From: an uncultured Clostridium sp.
Lineage (GTDB): Bacteria; Bacillota; Clostridia; Lachnospirales; Lachnospiraceae
Assembly (NCBI GenBank): GCA_900543885.1
Contig: UQTA01000002.1
Coordinates: forward strand, 1 to 64,000
Direction of reading: 5' to 3'
DNA: 64,000 nucleotides
This document shows positions 36,192 through 45,472 of this stretch, piece after piece. How positions within the stretch are numbered: position 1 is the stretch's first letter; every line of letters begins with the position of its first letter. The translations under genes were made by a program, and so were the position numbers. The notes beneath the pieces were generated by a model. The model did no database searches. It had not been told where the DNA came from and saw only the letters and a program-made list of their open reading frames with translations.

Positions 36192-38111
36192 TCAGTTTCC
36201 TTTTTGTGCATCTGTCTGATCTGCAGATCGATCCTTTGGCTTTACCATTGAAAGCCAGTTTTCTGTCTTTAATCTCTGTATAATCGAATCACTGTCAATT
36301 CCCAGTCCTTTTCTTAAAACAGACACATTTCCATGCTCAACATAGGCATCAGGAAGTGCTATATTTAAAACCTTAACCTTTGGATCATGTTCATGAATAT
36401 AAGCAGTCACAGGCAGTCCAAATCCTCCCTGGAGTACATTTTCTTCCATGGTCACAATCAATCTGTGCTTCTTTGCCAGCTGATCCACCAGTTCTCTGTC
36501 AAAAGGCTTTACAAACCGTGCATTTGCCAGTGTACAGGAATATCCTTCTTCCTTTAATTTTTCTCTTACATGTTCCCCGGTACTTACCATACTTCCAACT
36601 GCTAACAGAGCAATATCTTCTTCCTCATAAAGCATTTCCCCTTTTCCATAGACAATAGGATGGGTAAACTCTTTTAGGCCTCTGTAAGCGGTTCCTCTTG
36701 GATAACGGATGGCAAATGGTGCCTTATAATCCATGGCAAAATCCAGCATAGCCCGCAGTTCCCAAAGATTCTTCGGCGCTGCCACGCTCATATTGGGGAT
36801 AGACGTAAGGTAGGAATAATCAAAAATCCCCTGGTGGGTCTCTCCATCACTTCCTACCAGCCCCGCCCGGTCTACTGCAAAGATCACAGGCAGATTCTGG
36901 ATACAGACATCATGAAGGATCTGGTCATATCCCCTCTGTAAAAAGGAGGAATAAACTGCCACTACAGGCCGCAGTCCTGCTGCCGCCATACCGGCTGCGC
37001 TGGTTACCGCATGTGCTTCCGCAATTCCCACATCAAAGAAACGATCCGGAAATTTCTTTCCAAAAGCAGCCACTCCGGTACCGTCCGGCATCGCTGCTGT
37101 CACTGCTACCAGCTCCGGATATTGTTCACCCAGCTGACATAATTTCTTGGAAAATACATCCGTATAGGTGGGATATTTCTTTTCTGCCAAAGGCTTTCCT
37201 GTTTTTATATCAAAAGGACTGACACCATGAAAAACAGCCGGATTTTTCTCTGCCGGTTCATAGCCTTTTCCCTTTTTCGTCAGCACATGGACTAAAACTG
37301 CATGATCCAGCTTTTTAGCTTCCCGAAGTATCTTACATAAAGCCGGGATATTATGACCATCTACAGGTCCTAAATAGGTGATCCCCATATTTTCAAAAAG
37401 CATCCCGGGAATAAACAGCTGCTTGATACTGTTTTTGGTCCGTTTGATCCGATCGATCATCCGGTCTCCTATAACCGGAATCCGCTCTAAGGTGTCCACT
37501 ACATTCTTTTTCAGGTCATTATATCCGTCCCCTGTACGCAGACCGCCTAAATACCTGGACATGCCGCCTACATTTTCTGAAATGGACATTTTATTGTCAT
37601 TTAAAACAATGATAAAGTTTTTCTTCATACGGGCTGCATTATTTAAAGCCTCGTATGCCATGCCTCCTGTAAGAGCCCCGTCTCCGATGACCGATACCAC
37701 TTTGTAATCTTCCCCCAGGATATCCCGGCCCTGGGCTATGCCAAGACCTGCGGAAATAGAAGTAGAACTGTGGCCTGTATCAAATGAATCATAAGGACTT
37801 TCTTTTCGTTTGGGAAATCCGCTTAACCCGCCGTACTGACGCAGCTCATCAAATTCCTGCATACGCCCGCTTAGGATCTTGTGAGTATATGACTGATGGC
37901 CTACATCCCAGATAATCTTATCTTTTGGCAGATCAAATGTGCGAAATAATGCAATGGTCAGCTCCACAACCCCCAGATTCGAAGCCAGATGGCCGCCTGT
38001 ATGACTGATCTTTTCAATGAGAAAATCACGTATTTCCCCAGCAAGACCGGAAAGTTCCTCAGGGGACATGTCTTTTAAATCTTCCGGTCCCTTTATCTGT
38101 TCCAATATCAT
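36192..38111 (-). CDS. dxs: 1-deoxy-D-xylulose-5-phosphate synthase
   Basis: Dxs makes DXP from pyruvate and glyceraldehyde 3-phosphate, the first step of the MEP isoprenoid pathway. It is thiamine-diphosphate dependent: the TPP motif GDGALTGGMAYEALNNA is near residue 144, the catalytic-region HGVSPFD and transketolase segment DRAGLVGSDGETHQG follow, with GGFGLPV near the end. The length of 639 residues is normal. It neighbours ispA, so isoprenoid supply genes are together. Confidence 0.97.
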   Translation of the reverse strand: MILEQIKGPEDLKDMSPEELSGLAGEIRDFLIEKISHTGGHLASNLGVVELTIALFRTFDLPKDKIIWDVGHQSYTHKILSGRMQEFDELRQYGGLSGFPKRKESPYDSFDTGHSSTSISAGLGIAQGRDILGEDYKVVSVIGDGALTGGMAYEALNNAARMKKNFIIVLNDNKMSISENVGGMSRYLGGLRTGDGYNDLKKNVVDTLERIPVIGDRMIDRIKRTKNSIKQLFIPGMLFENMGITYLGPVDGHNIPALCKILREAKKLDHAVLVHVLTKKGKGYEPAEKNPAVFHGVSPFDIKTGKPLAEKKYPTYTDVFSKKLCQLGEQYPELVAVTAAMPDGTGVAAFGKKFPDRFFDVGIAEAHAVTSAAGMAAAGLRPVVAVYSSFLQRGYDQILHDVCIQNLPVIFAVDRAGLVGSDGETHQGIFDYSYLTSIPNMSVAAPKNLWELRAMLDFAMDYKAPFAIRYPRGTAYRGLKEFTHPIVYGKGEMLYEEEDIALLAVGSMVSTGEHVREKLKEEGYSCTLANARFVKPFDRELVDQLAKKHRLIVTMEENVLQGGFGLPVTAYIHEHDPKVKVLNIALPDAYVEHGNVSVLRKGLGIDSDSIIQRLKTENWLSMVKPKDRSADQTDAQKGN

Positions 38112-38125
38112 AAGTTCTTCCTTTT

Positions 38126-39037
38126 TTATTTCTGGCGTTTAATAAGAATGTTGATCAGATTCTCCAGGAATTCATTGTTTCCAGGCAATTTGTTAAGATC
38201 CTCGATCGCCTGTGCAGAAAGGATCTCTACATCCTTCTTTGCCTTTTCCAGACCTTCTATGGTCACATAAGTAGTCTTCTGGTTCTTTTCATCACTTCCT
38301 GCATTCTTCCCCAGAACTTCCTGATCTCCGGTCACATCCAGAATATCATCCTGGATCTGGAAAGCCAGTCCTACTTTTCCTGCAAGGCTTTCCACGATCT
38401 TGCAATCCTCATCTGCAGCTCCGCCTAAAACAGCACCAATCAGCATAGATGCCTCGATCAAAGCTCCCGTCTTTAAGCGATAGATAAAATCCAGTTTATT
38501 CTTCGGGATCGGACCGCCGGATAACTCTACATCTACTGTCTGACCGCCGATCATGCCGTAAATACCGGTCTTAGCAGCCAGTATTTCAATGGCATGTCCT
38601 ACTCTCTTCAGATCATCTGCCTCAGAAACTTCGTTAAATGCCTTTGCAGCTACTTCAAAAGCATAGATCATTAAAGCATCACCTGCCAGAACGCCCATGT
38701 CTTCGCCATATTCTGCCCAGGTACTTGCTTTTCCTCTGCGCATCATATCATCGTCCATACATGGAAGATCATCATGTACCAGAGAAGATGTATGGATCAT
38801 CTCAATAGCTGCCATAAAAGGCACAACAGCCGGCTGTACTTCACCGGTAAACAATCTGCAGATCTCCTGCATAAACAACGGGCGAAGACGCTTTCCGCCT
38901 GCTCTCACGCTGTAGTTCATAGCCTCAAAAATAGTGCTCTGATGTCCTTTTTCTTCTGGCAGATAACTTTCGATCTGCTCATTGATCTTTTTTGTTCTTT
39001 CTTCCAATTCTGCTCTAAATGCTGTATTATCACTCAT
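38126..39037 (-). CDS. ispA: polyprenyl synthetase (farnesyl/geranylgeranyl diphosphate synthase)
   Basis: A trans-prenyltransferase that condenses isopentenyl diphosphate with allylic diphosphates. The first Asp-rich motif is HDDLPCMDDD, the second QIQDDILDVTGD, and GGKRLRP lies near the start. The start at 39037 (MSDNTAF) has GAGG upstream and overlaps the xseB stop by eight bases. Length 303 residues. Product chain length (C15 or other) cannot be fixed by eye. Confidence 0.95.
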   Translation of the reverse strand: MSDNTAFRAELEERTKKINEQIESYLPEEKGHQSTIFEAMNYSVRAGGKRLRPLFMQEICRLFTGEVQPAVVPFMAAIEMIHTSSLVHDDLPCMDDDMMRRGKASTWAEYGEDMGVLAGDALMIYAFEVAAKAFNEVSEADDLKRVGHAIEILAAKTGIYGMIGGQTVDVELSGGPIPKNKLDFIYRLKTGALIEASMLIGAVLGGAADEDCKIVESLAGKVGLAFQIQDDILDVTGDQEVLGKNAGSDEKNQKTTYVTIEGLEKAKKDVEILSAQAIEDLNKLPGNNEFLENLINILIKRQK

Positions 39038-39260
39038 TGTCTTCACCCTCACTCAATATTTGGATCTGTTTTTCTACTTTATCGATCTGACTGCTTAAAG
39101 ACTTCACAAGCTTCATTCCTGCCTCATACCCTGCAAAGGTCTCCTCTAAGGAACTTTCCCCAGCTTCCAGCCTTTCTATGATTTCTTCCAGGCGGGCGAA
39201 ATTTTCCTCGATGCCCGCTGTTTTTTCCGGAACCTCTTCTGTTTTCTTTCTTCCTGCCAT
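39030..39260 (-). CDS. xseB: exodeoxyribonuclease VII small subunit
   Basis: The 76-residue protein carries the family segment ENFARLEEIIERLEAGESSLEETFAGYEAGMKLVK. It binds XseA and is required for the single-strand exonuclease. GAGGAAG precedes the start. It sits between xseA and ispA; a triplicated 13-base repeat separates it from xseA. Confidence 0.95.
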   Translation of the reverse strand: MAGRKKTEEVPEKTAGIEENFARLEEIIERLEAGESSLEETFAGYEAGMKLVKSLSSQIDKVEKQIQILSEGEDNE

Positions 39261-39285
39261 ATTTATTCTTCCTCTCTCCCAGCCC

Positions 39286-39324
39286 GGTCTTTTCTATCGG
39301 TCTTTTCTATCGGTCTTTTCTATC
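39286..39324. repeat. three tandem copies of a 13-base unit at the xseA 3' end
   Basis: GGTCTTTTCTATC is repeated three times exactly. It covers the xseA stop codon: the last codons and the stop are read from the repeat. Since 13 is not a multiple of three, a change in copy number would move the end of XseA. Confidence 0.9.
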
Positions 39325-40587
39325 GGCCATTTCTACCTCTTTTACAAGTGTTTCAAAAGAACCGTCTGTTACATACACACGAAGAGTGTCACCTGGCTTT
39401 GCCTGCTTCACAGATCGTATCGCTTCCCCTGATTCTTTTTGTACAAAACCATATCCGGCGCTTAATTTCTTCAAAGGAGAAAGTCCTTCTAACCGACTGG
39501 CATTTAAAGCCAGACGATGTTTTTCTTTTTCCAGTTTTCCCGTCATCTGTCGGTTTAAACACTGTTTTTGCTGCTCTAATGACCTTCTGTTCTCCTTTAG
39601 TGCTTCCTGCATCCGGCGGTTTAACGCTTCTTCCATATCTGCCAGCTGCTGTTTTCTGTCATTTAAATTACGCTGTGGATTTTTAAGCTTCAGCTGCATC
39701 CGGCACTGTTCCAGCCTGAAACGTGCCCGTTCCACCCGGCGTTTTGCAGCCTTTTCCAAAAGCAGCTTACATGCAGCCACCTTTTCTTCAAACTGCTTAT
39801 AATCAAAAACTGCCAGCTCTGCCGCCGCAGATGGCGTAGGAGCCCGCAGGTCTGCTACATAATCAGCAATGGTCACATCTGTTTCATGACCCACTGCAGA
39901 TATCACCGGAGTATGACATTCAAAAATGGCTCTTGCAACCATTTCTTCATTAAATGCCCAAAGATCCTCAATAGAACCGCCTCCACGCCCTACGATCAGA
40001 ACGTCAAGGTCTAAGGCATCCAGAGTTTTTATCCCTTTTACAATGCTGTATTTTGCCTGTTCTCCCTGAACAAGGGCTGGATACAGGATCAGCTGCACAT
40101 AAGGATTGCGTCTGGCTGTGATATTCATAATATCACGGATCGCCGCGCCTGTAGAAGCAGTAACAATGCCGATTTTTTTCGCATATTTAGGGATCGGCTG
40201 TTTATAGCAGCCATCAAACATTCCCATTTCTTCCAGCTCATCACGCAGTTTCTCAAAGCGCAGGAACAAATCGCCTCTGCCTTCCCTTTTGATCTCTTTT
40301 GCATAAAGCTGGTAACGTCCGTCCCTTTCATATACATCTACCGTTCCGGACACTACTACTTCCTGGCCTTCTGCTAAATGGAAGTCCAGATCTTTTGCCT
40401 GTTTTGCAAACATGACGGCGGCAATCTGCGCGCCGCCGTCCTTTAATGTAAAATAAATATGACCGGATGTATGATATTTACAGTTGGACACTTCTCCCTT
40501 AATGGAGATACGGTTCAACGCAAAATCCTGGGTGAACATATTTCTGATATATGAAGTCACCTGGGATACGGTATAAACGCTTCCCAT
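39307..40587 (-). CDS. xseA: exodeoxyribonuclease VII large subunit
   Basis: The N-terminal OB fold (ISIKGEVSNCKYHTSGHIYFTLKD) is followed by the catalytic region: VIVGRGGGSIEDLWAFNEE and PVISAVGHETDVTIADYVADLRAPTPSAAAEL, then a long coiled coil. The length of 426 residues is slightly longer than many homologues; the final AMADRKDR-like residues come from the tandem repeat. It degrades single-stranded DNA with XseB. Gene order nusB-xseA-xseB-ispA-dxs is standard. Confidence 0.96.
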   Translation of the reverse strand: MGSVYTVSQVTSYIRNMFTQDFALNRISIKGEVSNCKYHTSGHIYFTLKDGGAQIAAVMFAKQAKDLDFHLAEGQEVVVSGTVDVYERDGRYQLYAKEIKREGRGDLFLRFEKLRDELEEMGMFDGCYKQPIPKYAKKIGIVTASTGAAIRDIMNITARRNPYVQLILYPALVQGEQAKYSIVKGIKTLDALDLDVLIVGRGGGSIEDLWAFNEEMVARAIFECHTPVISAVGHETDVTIADYVADLRAPTPSAAAELAVFDYKQFEEKVAACKLLLEKAAKRRVERARFRLEQCRMQLKLKNPQRNLNDRKQQLADMEEALNRRMQEALKENRRSLEQQKQCLNRQMTGKLEKEKHRLALNASRLEGLSPLKKLSAGYGFVQKESGEAIRSVKQAKPGDTLRVYVTDGSFETLVKEVEMADRKDR

Positions 40588-40596
40588 CTGTTATTC

Positions 40597-41148
40597 CTAT
40601 TCCTGTTCTTCTGCCTCTGCTTTGGCTGTTTCTTTTACTTCTTCTGCCTTTATTTCTGTCTCTTCAGCTGCCGCTTCCTTTTCCTCTGCTGCACCTTCCT
40701 TAGGAATGAATCTGGCAAGGACGCCGTTTACAAAAGCAGGTGATTCATTTCCGCCAAATTTCTTTGCCAGCTCTACTGCTTCATTAACAGAAACCTTTTC
40801 AGGAATGGTATCATCATAAAGCATTTCATAAACTGCAAGACGTAAAATGGTAAGTTCTACCTTTCCCATACGCTTTGTCTTCCAGCCTGCTGCCACTTCG
40901 TCAATCTTTTTATCGATCTCTTCCACAAGATCTACTACCTTAGAAGTTTTTTCGCGAAGATATTCCTGATCCTTTTCTTCGATGTCTACCTTGTGCACTA
41001 CCTGAAGGGTACCATCTGAAGCTGTATCATCTTCTTCCGGTGACTGGAAATACTGCTCCATCTGGGCTTTCGCTTCTTCGCCGGTCGTATAAAAATCCAC
41101 AGAGAACAGCATTTTAAAACAATGTTCTCTTAATTCTCTTCTGGTCAT
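40597..41148 (-). CDS. nusB: transcription antitermination protein NusB
   Basis: The helical NusB fold is seen in TRRELREHCFKMLFSVDF, WKTKRMGKVELTILRLAVYEMLYDD and PEKVSVNEAVELAKKFGGNESPAFVNGVL. It binds boxA RNA with S10. The start at 41148 has GAGGAAG at six bases; the frame is open upstream for 56 codons without similarity. Unusual is an acidic C-terminal tail of about 35 residues rich in Glu and Ala (EEKEAAAEETEIKAEEV...). Length 183 residues. Confidence 0.95.
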   Translation of the reverse strand: MTRRELREHCFKMLFSVDFYTTGEEAKAQMEQYFQSPEEDDTASDGTLQVVHKVDIEEKDQEYLREKTSKVVDLVEEIDKKIDEVAAGWKTKRMGKVELTILRLAVYEMLYDDTIPEKVSVNEAVELAKKFGGNESPAFVNGVLARFIPKEGAAEEKEAAAEETEIKAEEVKETAKAEAEEQE

Positions 41149-41321
41149 CTTTTTCTTCCTCTTTCTATATGATTCTTTGCAGATAAACTGCTGCAATTCT
41201 TTTCCACTACCTGTGATTATACCAAAGGAAATGCATAAAAACAATAAGAAATGTATAAATGCCCTGCAAGTAAGGAATCTGCTTTCCCGTACCTGCAGGG
41301 CATACTTATTATACACAGTTT

Positions 41322-41702
41322 TTAGCTTTCTTCCATATTCACGCCTGCGATCTTAATATTTACATCCAGAACTGTAAGACCGGTCATATTTTCAATAGCC
41401 GTACTTACCTTTTCCTGAACCTGCTCGCTGACAGCCGGGATATTATAGCCATATCGGATATTTAAGGACAGATCTACAGATACATGCTCTTCTGTCACTT
41501 CTACCTTTACACCCTTACTCAAATTCTTCATGCCAAGTTTTCCAACCAGTTCATTGGTGATATTTCCTGCCATGGAATCTACGCCTTCTACCTCAGTAGC
41601 AGCAAGACCTGCAATGATCGCTACTACCTCATCTGCGATCTGTACTTCCCCAATCTTATCTTTTTCATATACTTTATGTGTACTGCGATTTTCTTCTGCC
41701 AA
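41322..41702 (-). CDS. Asp23/Gls24 family envelope stress protein
   Basis: The 126-residue protein has the family core: GEVQIADEVVAIIAGLAATEVEGVDSM, VSVDLSLNIRYGYNIPAVSEQVQEKV and TGLTVLDVNIKIAGV. Such proteins often lie between spoIIIAH and nusB in Clostridia and are linked to cell-envelope functions. The start is TTG at 41702, ten bases after AGGAGG, since no ATG fits. Its right flank carries a fragment of the 50-kb repeat. Confidence 0.88.
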   Translation of the reverse strand: MAEENRSTHKVYEKDKIGEVQIADEVVAIIAGLAATEVEGVDSMAGNITNELVGKLGMKNLSKGVKVEVTEEHVSVDLSLNIRYGYNIPAVSEQVQEKVSTAIENMTGLTVLDVNIKIAGVNMEES

Positions 41703-41814
41703 AATCCCTTACCTCCTGCACTGTTATTCTCCTACAAAAGAAACATAAGATTTTATAACGATTATTCATTATTATACCAAAACCAGCCGGATATGTATAG
41801 AGATTTTTTGTATC

Positions 41815-41876
41815 CTACGGCACTTCCGGTTTCAAAAATGCCTGCCCATGTTACAGCACAGTAACGTAATAGTACC
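41815..41876. repeat. right-half copy of the 50-kb double-hairpin element
   Basis: CCTACGGCACTTCCGGTTTC followed by CAAAAATGCCTGCCCATGTT and CAGTAACG resembles the 3' part of the element at 50310-50366 (TACGGCACTTTCGG..., AAAGTGCC, CATGTACAGTAAT). It fills most of the gap between spoIIIAH and the Asp23 gene. Several differences show it is an old copy. Confidence 0.6.
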
Positions 41877-42650
41877 TTAATCTGCCATATTCAGCAGTGT
41901 GATAATGATCTGGTCTGCGCCTACTTCTGCCTTGCGCTTTACGATATCTTCAATCTGTGCCCTTTGAGGATCTGTAATGGACGATGCATGAATAACCACA
42001 TCTACCTTGTCATCGGTGATGCTCACCACCGGATCAGCAAAACCTTTTGCCATCAGAAGCGTTTCCGCGGCATTTTCCTTTTCAGATATCTCTGTCAGAC
42101 GGATCATATCCTGGATCGCCTGCTGTTTGGCTGCCTCATCAATATTTGTGCTGTTGATCAGGCTCATTAAGGTTTCTTTGTTTTTTGCGCGGATCTGTTC
42201 TCTGCTAAGCTGCACACCTGCTATGTAATCTGCCACGCTCATACCGCTGGTAAGAACAGCTTCTCCCGGATTTTCATAACCAGCCTGCGCATCATCTGTA
42301 CCGGTATTTTCTGCCTCATTATCCCCCAGTGCAAGACTGGTTTCATCCGGCTTCGCCTCTGCCACCTCCTCATCTGCCGGATCATTGTCCAGACTTAAAA
42401 TGTCCGAAACAGTCTCTGACTGAGCTGCCAGATTTTCTGCCATCAGGTCTTCCTCTGAAAGTTCCAGACTTCCTGCCTGAGACAACCGGCTGCCTGCCTC
42501 CAGATCCCTTTTTCCCGCATAATTCAGATACCCCGCTGCCGCGATCATCACTGCCAGCGTAGTGATAATGATCTGATTGCGCCGGAATATTTTTCTGCCC
42601 TTTAAACCCTTTACCCGCTCTGTAACCTGCTTCATATTCCTGATCTTCAT
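41877..42650 (-). CDS. spoIIIAH: stage III sporulation protein AH
   Basis: SpoIIIAH is the mother-cell half of the SpoIIQ-AH channel, with a YscJ/FliF-like ring domain. There is one membrane helix near residue 25 (IIITTLAVMIAAAGYLNY), an acidic linker, then the ring-building domain (REQIRAKNKETLMSLINSTNIDEAAKQQAIQDM...). The start at 42650 (MKIRNMK) has AAGGAG at eight bases. About 257 residues. Last gene of the operon. Confidence 0.95.
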   Translation of the reverse strand: MKIRNMKQVTERVKGLKGRKIFRRNQIIITTLAVMIAAAGYLNYAGKRDLEAGSRLSQAGSLELSEEDLMAENLAAQSETVSDILSLDNDPADEEVAEAKPDETSLALGDNEAENTGTDDAQAGYENPGEAVLTSGMSVADYIAGVQLSREQIRAKNKETLMSLINSTNIDEAAKQQAIQDMIRLTEISEKENAAETLLMAKGFADPVVSITDDKVDVVIHASSITDPQRAQIEDIVKRKAEVGADQIIITLLNMAD

Positions 42651-42665
42651 ATGCCGCACTCCTTT

Positions 42666-43346
42666 TTATTCCACCCTCTTTAACACTTTTATTTTATGCG
42701 CTTCCAATCCGAATAATGCTTCCATCGCCTGGGAAATTTCCGCCTGCACCTTTGGTGAATCTCCGCCCTGGGCGCTGATGACAATACCAGAGATCTCCGG
42801 GTACAGTTCTTTCTGGACCAAAGGACTGGTACCATTAGAACCGGACTGCTGAGATAAGATCGTATTTTCTTCTGACTGGCTGCTTGCTATGTCCCGCTCT
42901 CCCCCAGATGCATCTTTTTCCTTAGTAGTACTGGTATTTTCCGAACGGTCTGTACGGAAAACCTTTTCACCGGAAGAACTCAGCACCACCATTACATCCA
43001 CTTTTCCAACTCCTTCTACTGATTTTAAAAGCTGCGCGATCCTGTCTTCCAGCTCTTTTTCATAATCCGCGGCCGGTTTGACAGCAGCTGCACGGGCAAA
43101 TGATTCCCCCTTTTCAGTTTCCGCCGCCAGATCCGATGTTCCATTTTCCCCCATACTTTCCTGCAAACCAGTATCTGTCCACAAAGAAACATTTTCCCCC
43201 TTGGCAGCTGTTCCCCTGTTTTTAGTTTTTCTCCCCGGAAATGGCATGGACAGTATCATTAAGATCACTCCCAACAGGAGCAGGAACAGCCATTTCTCCC
43301 TGGTCATCTTCCCACCAAATTTCGATACAAGCTTCTTCCAATCCAT
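42666..43346 (-). CDS. spoIIIAG: stage III sporulation protein AG
   Basis: One N-terminal membrane helix (EKWLFLLLLGVILMILSMPF), a Ser/Gly-rich linker, and the ring domain YEKELEDRIAQLLKSVEGVGKVDVMVVL ending KIKVLKRVE. SpoIIIAG forms a large ring in the feeding channel. The start overlaps spoIIIAF by 125 bases in a different frame, with AAAGGTGG nine bases upstream. 226 residues, normal. Confidence 0.95.
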   Translation of the reverse strand: MDWKKLVSKFGGKMTREKWLFLLLLGVILMILSMPFPGRKTKNRGTAAKGENVSLWTDTGLQESMGENGTSDLAAETEKGESFARAAAVKPAADYEKELEDRIAQLLKSVEGVGKVDVMVVLSSSGEKVFRTDRSENTSTTKEKDASGGERDIASSQSEENTILSQQSGSNGTSPLVQKELYPEISGIVISAQGGDSPKVQAEISQAMEALFGLEAHKIKVLKRVE

Positions 43347-43956
43347 AATACTGGGCCACCTTTCTTTTAAGCTGCTGCTCTTTTAGGGAATCCGTCCCGG
43401 AAACAACTTTCTTTTCACCGGAATCTGCTCTTTTTACAGGCGGAATTTCTACTTTTACAGATACCTCTTTTTCTCCACCTGTCCCATTTTTATCTGTCTC
43501 TTTATCCACATTTTCTTCTTTTAAATACAGCTTTATCTTCTCTATCTGCCTATAATCCCTGCTTGTTTCCGCCTCCTGCAGCACAACCTCTGCTCCCACA
43601 CACGTAATTCCCCACGTAACTCCTTCCGCCTGTACCATTTCCTGAATTCTCTTTTCCGCTTCTTTTTTATATTCCGCCAAAAACAATCCCATCCTGTTCT
43701 GATCTACATCTGCCAACACCTCTTTTGCCTGCTGTTTTTCCCAAAAATCAGAAAATTCCTGAAATAATATACCCGCCTGTTCCTGAAAATCCCAGCCGCC
43801 CTTAAAGGGGCTGATCGTTATTAAGATCAATACCATTCCGGCAAAAAAGCGGATGTATTTTTCATAGGAATGATCTGCCAGCAAATGAGTGATCACTGAT
43901 AAAAACACCAGAAAAAACAGGATATTTCTGGCCCAGTCCAACAATAATCCTTCCAT
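43222..43956 (-). CDS. spoIIIAF: stage III sporulation protein AF
   Basis: Two N-terminal membrane helices (ILFFLVFLSVITHLLAD and FFAGMVLILITISPF) and a soluble C-domain with IEKIKLYLKEENVDK and VKVEIPPVK. The ring-forming domain resembles that of SpoIIIAG. The last 40 residues (IEIWWEDDQGEMAVPAPVG...) are read over the start of spoIIIAG and seem to be an extension. 244 residues. Part of the operon, seven bases after spoIIIAE. Confidence 0.94.
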   Translation of the reverse strand: MEGLLLDWARNILFFLVFLSVITHLLADHSYEKYIRFFAGMVLILITISPFKGGWDFQEQAGILFQEFSDFWEKQQAKEVLADVDQNRMGLFLAEYKKEAEKRIQEMVQAEGVTWGITCVGAEVVLQEAETSRDYRQIEKIKLYLKEENVDKETDKNGTGGEKEVSVKVEIPPVKRADSGEKKVVSGTDSLKEQQLKRKVAQYYGLEEACIEIWWEDDQGEMAVPAPVGSDLNDTVHAISGEKN

Positions 43957-43963
43957 AAGCCAC

Positions 43964-45031
43964 CTATGCCGCCAGATAACTTACATTGGTACCTGCACAG
44001 GTTATGGCAATAACCAGTACAAACACCAGAAGGGAATATAACGTGATCTGCAGCAAAAGCCCATGGCCTGCAGCGATCCCCTGGATGCAGGAAATAATGC
44101 GCTTATCGCACACCGGCTGCAAAAGAGCTGCCGCCCCCTGATACATAACCATAAGAACGGTCAGTTTTACTACCGGAACCAGTGTGATAACTGCCAGAAC
44201 AATGACCGCTGCCGCTCCCATGCTATTTTTAATCAGTACACTGCTCCCAAATACAAGTCTGGCTGCCGCTCCTGTTGCCTGTCCCAGTCCCGGCACCATT
44301 TCCGCAAATTTCATAACAACGGATTTTCCCGCACTGTCCGCAAAAGGAAGCACCAGCGACTGGACCAGCTGAAGTCCCAGTGTAACCCCCAGGATACTTC
44401 TTAACCCCCAGGATACTGTATTTTCGATCATATCTGTAAGCCTGGAAAAAACAGGTTCTTCTGTCATATGATCTCCAAGAAGCAGCAGACCATAAATGCG
44501 TACAAACGATAAAAACACCTTCCTGCACAGCCACTGGACCGCCCAGGCACCTCCCAGAGCGATCTCATAAAAAGCTGCTGCACTGGCACTTCCTCCTGCA
44601 AAAGCCACGCTGATAAAATACGCCGGCATAAGAAGGCGGACAAATTCCAATATCTGATCCAGCACCTGTGCTGTGATCTGGATACTGGATAAAAAGCTTC
44701 CCGCCAGACAGGTAAATATCAGCAGGTAGATCACATAAAAGGCCGTTTCCGGGATCTGACTTCCTTTAAAAGCAGATGCCCCATGGGAAAATACTGCGCC
44801 TGTAAGTCCTAAGAGAGCAACCTGTACTAAAAGTACCTGTCCCTCCTTTGCCTGGGAAAACAAAGCAGTCTGGAGCATTTCACCTGCAGTTTTTAATGTT
44901 TCCTTCATATTTCCCTGAAGGAGAACATCCATAAGTTCTGAAAAAGAAATAACATTGCCTCCGGACTGGATCTGATTTAAATATTCCTGTATCCGCCGGA
45001 TCTCTTCCCCGATCCCCATATCATTTTCCAT
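43964..45031 (-). CDS. spoIIIAE: stage III sporulation protein AE
   Basis: Polytopic membrane protein (about seven helices) of the forespore channel complex. Family segments include AGEMLQTALFSQAKEGQVLLVQVALLGLTG, LMPAYFISVAFAGGS and MVPGLGQATGAAARLVFGSSVLIKNSMG. 355 residues. GGGGGAAATAAA precedes the ATG. It lies 17 bases after spoIIIAD. Confidence 0.95.
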   Translation of the reverse strand: MENDMGIGEEIRRIQEYLNQIQSGGNVISFSELMDVLLQGNMKETLKTAGEMLQTALFSQAKEGQVLLVQVALLGLTGAVFSHGASAFKGSQIPETAFYVIYLLIFTCLAGSFLSSIQITAQVLDQILEFVRLLMPAYFISVAFAGGSASAAAFYEIALGGAWAVQWLCRKVFLSFVRIYGLLLLGDHMTEEPVFSRLTDMIENTVSWGLRSILGVTLGLQLVQSLVLPFADSAGKSVVMKFAEMVPGLGQATGAAARLVFGSSVLIKNSMGAAAVIVLAVITLVPVVKLTVLMVMYQGAAALLQPVCDKRIISCIQGIAAGHGLLLQITLYSLLVFVLVIAITCAGTNVSYLAA

Positions 45032-45047
45032 TTTATTTCCCCCATTT

Positions 45048-45434
45048 TCAGGCCAATATCTGGTCTAAGGTTCCAAAAAGAGCCAGCAGCACCGGCATAC
45101 TTACTGCCAGTATCGTCAGCTTTCCAAAAATCTCGATCTGTTTTGCCAATGCCCCGTAGCCTGCATCCTTGCATATGCCAGATGCAAATTCCGCCCCATA
45201 GGTAATACCTGTCATTTTTAAGAGTGTGACCAGATACACTGGCCGGATCTTTATGTACTGCTCCATCTGACGGATGATATCCAGTATTTCCTTTAGTCGT
45301 CCTGTGCCGTAAAACAAAAAAAGCAGCTGAGCCGCGATCACTACATAAAAGCCGTACTCTCCCCGTATTCCTTTCATCCACACTGCCAAAAGCACAGCTG
45401 CGATCCCTGCTGCCCCAACCGTCAATACGCTCAT
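45048..45434 (-). CDS. spoIIIAD: stage III sporulation protein AD
   Basis: 128 residues with three to four membrane helices; PVYLVTLLKMTGITYGAEFASGICKDAGYGALAKQIEIFGKL is the family hallmark. Part of the membrane base of the channel. GAGGAGG precedes the start. Confidence 0.95.
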   Translation of the reverse strand: MSVLTVGAAGIAAVLLAVWMKGIRGEYGFYVVIAAQLLFLFYGTGRLKEILDIIRQMEQYIKIRPVYLVTLLKMTGITYGAEFASGICKDAGYGALAKQIEIFGKLTILAVSMPVLLALFGTLDQILA

Positions 45435-45472
45435 TTCTGCCTCCTCACCATATGACCTTCTAAAAGTTCAGC

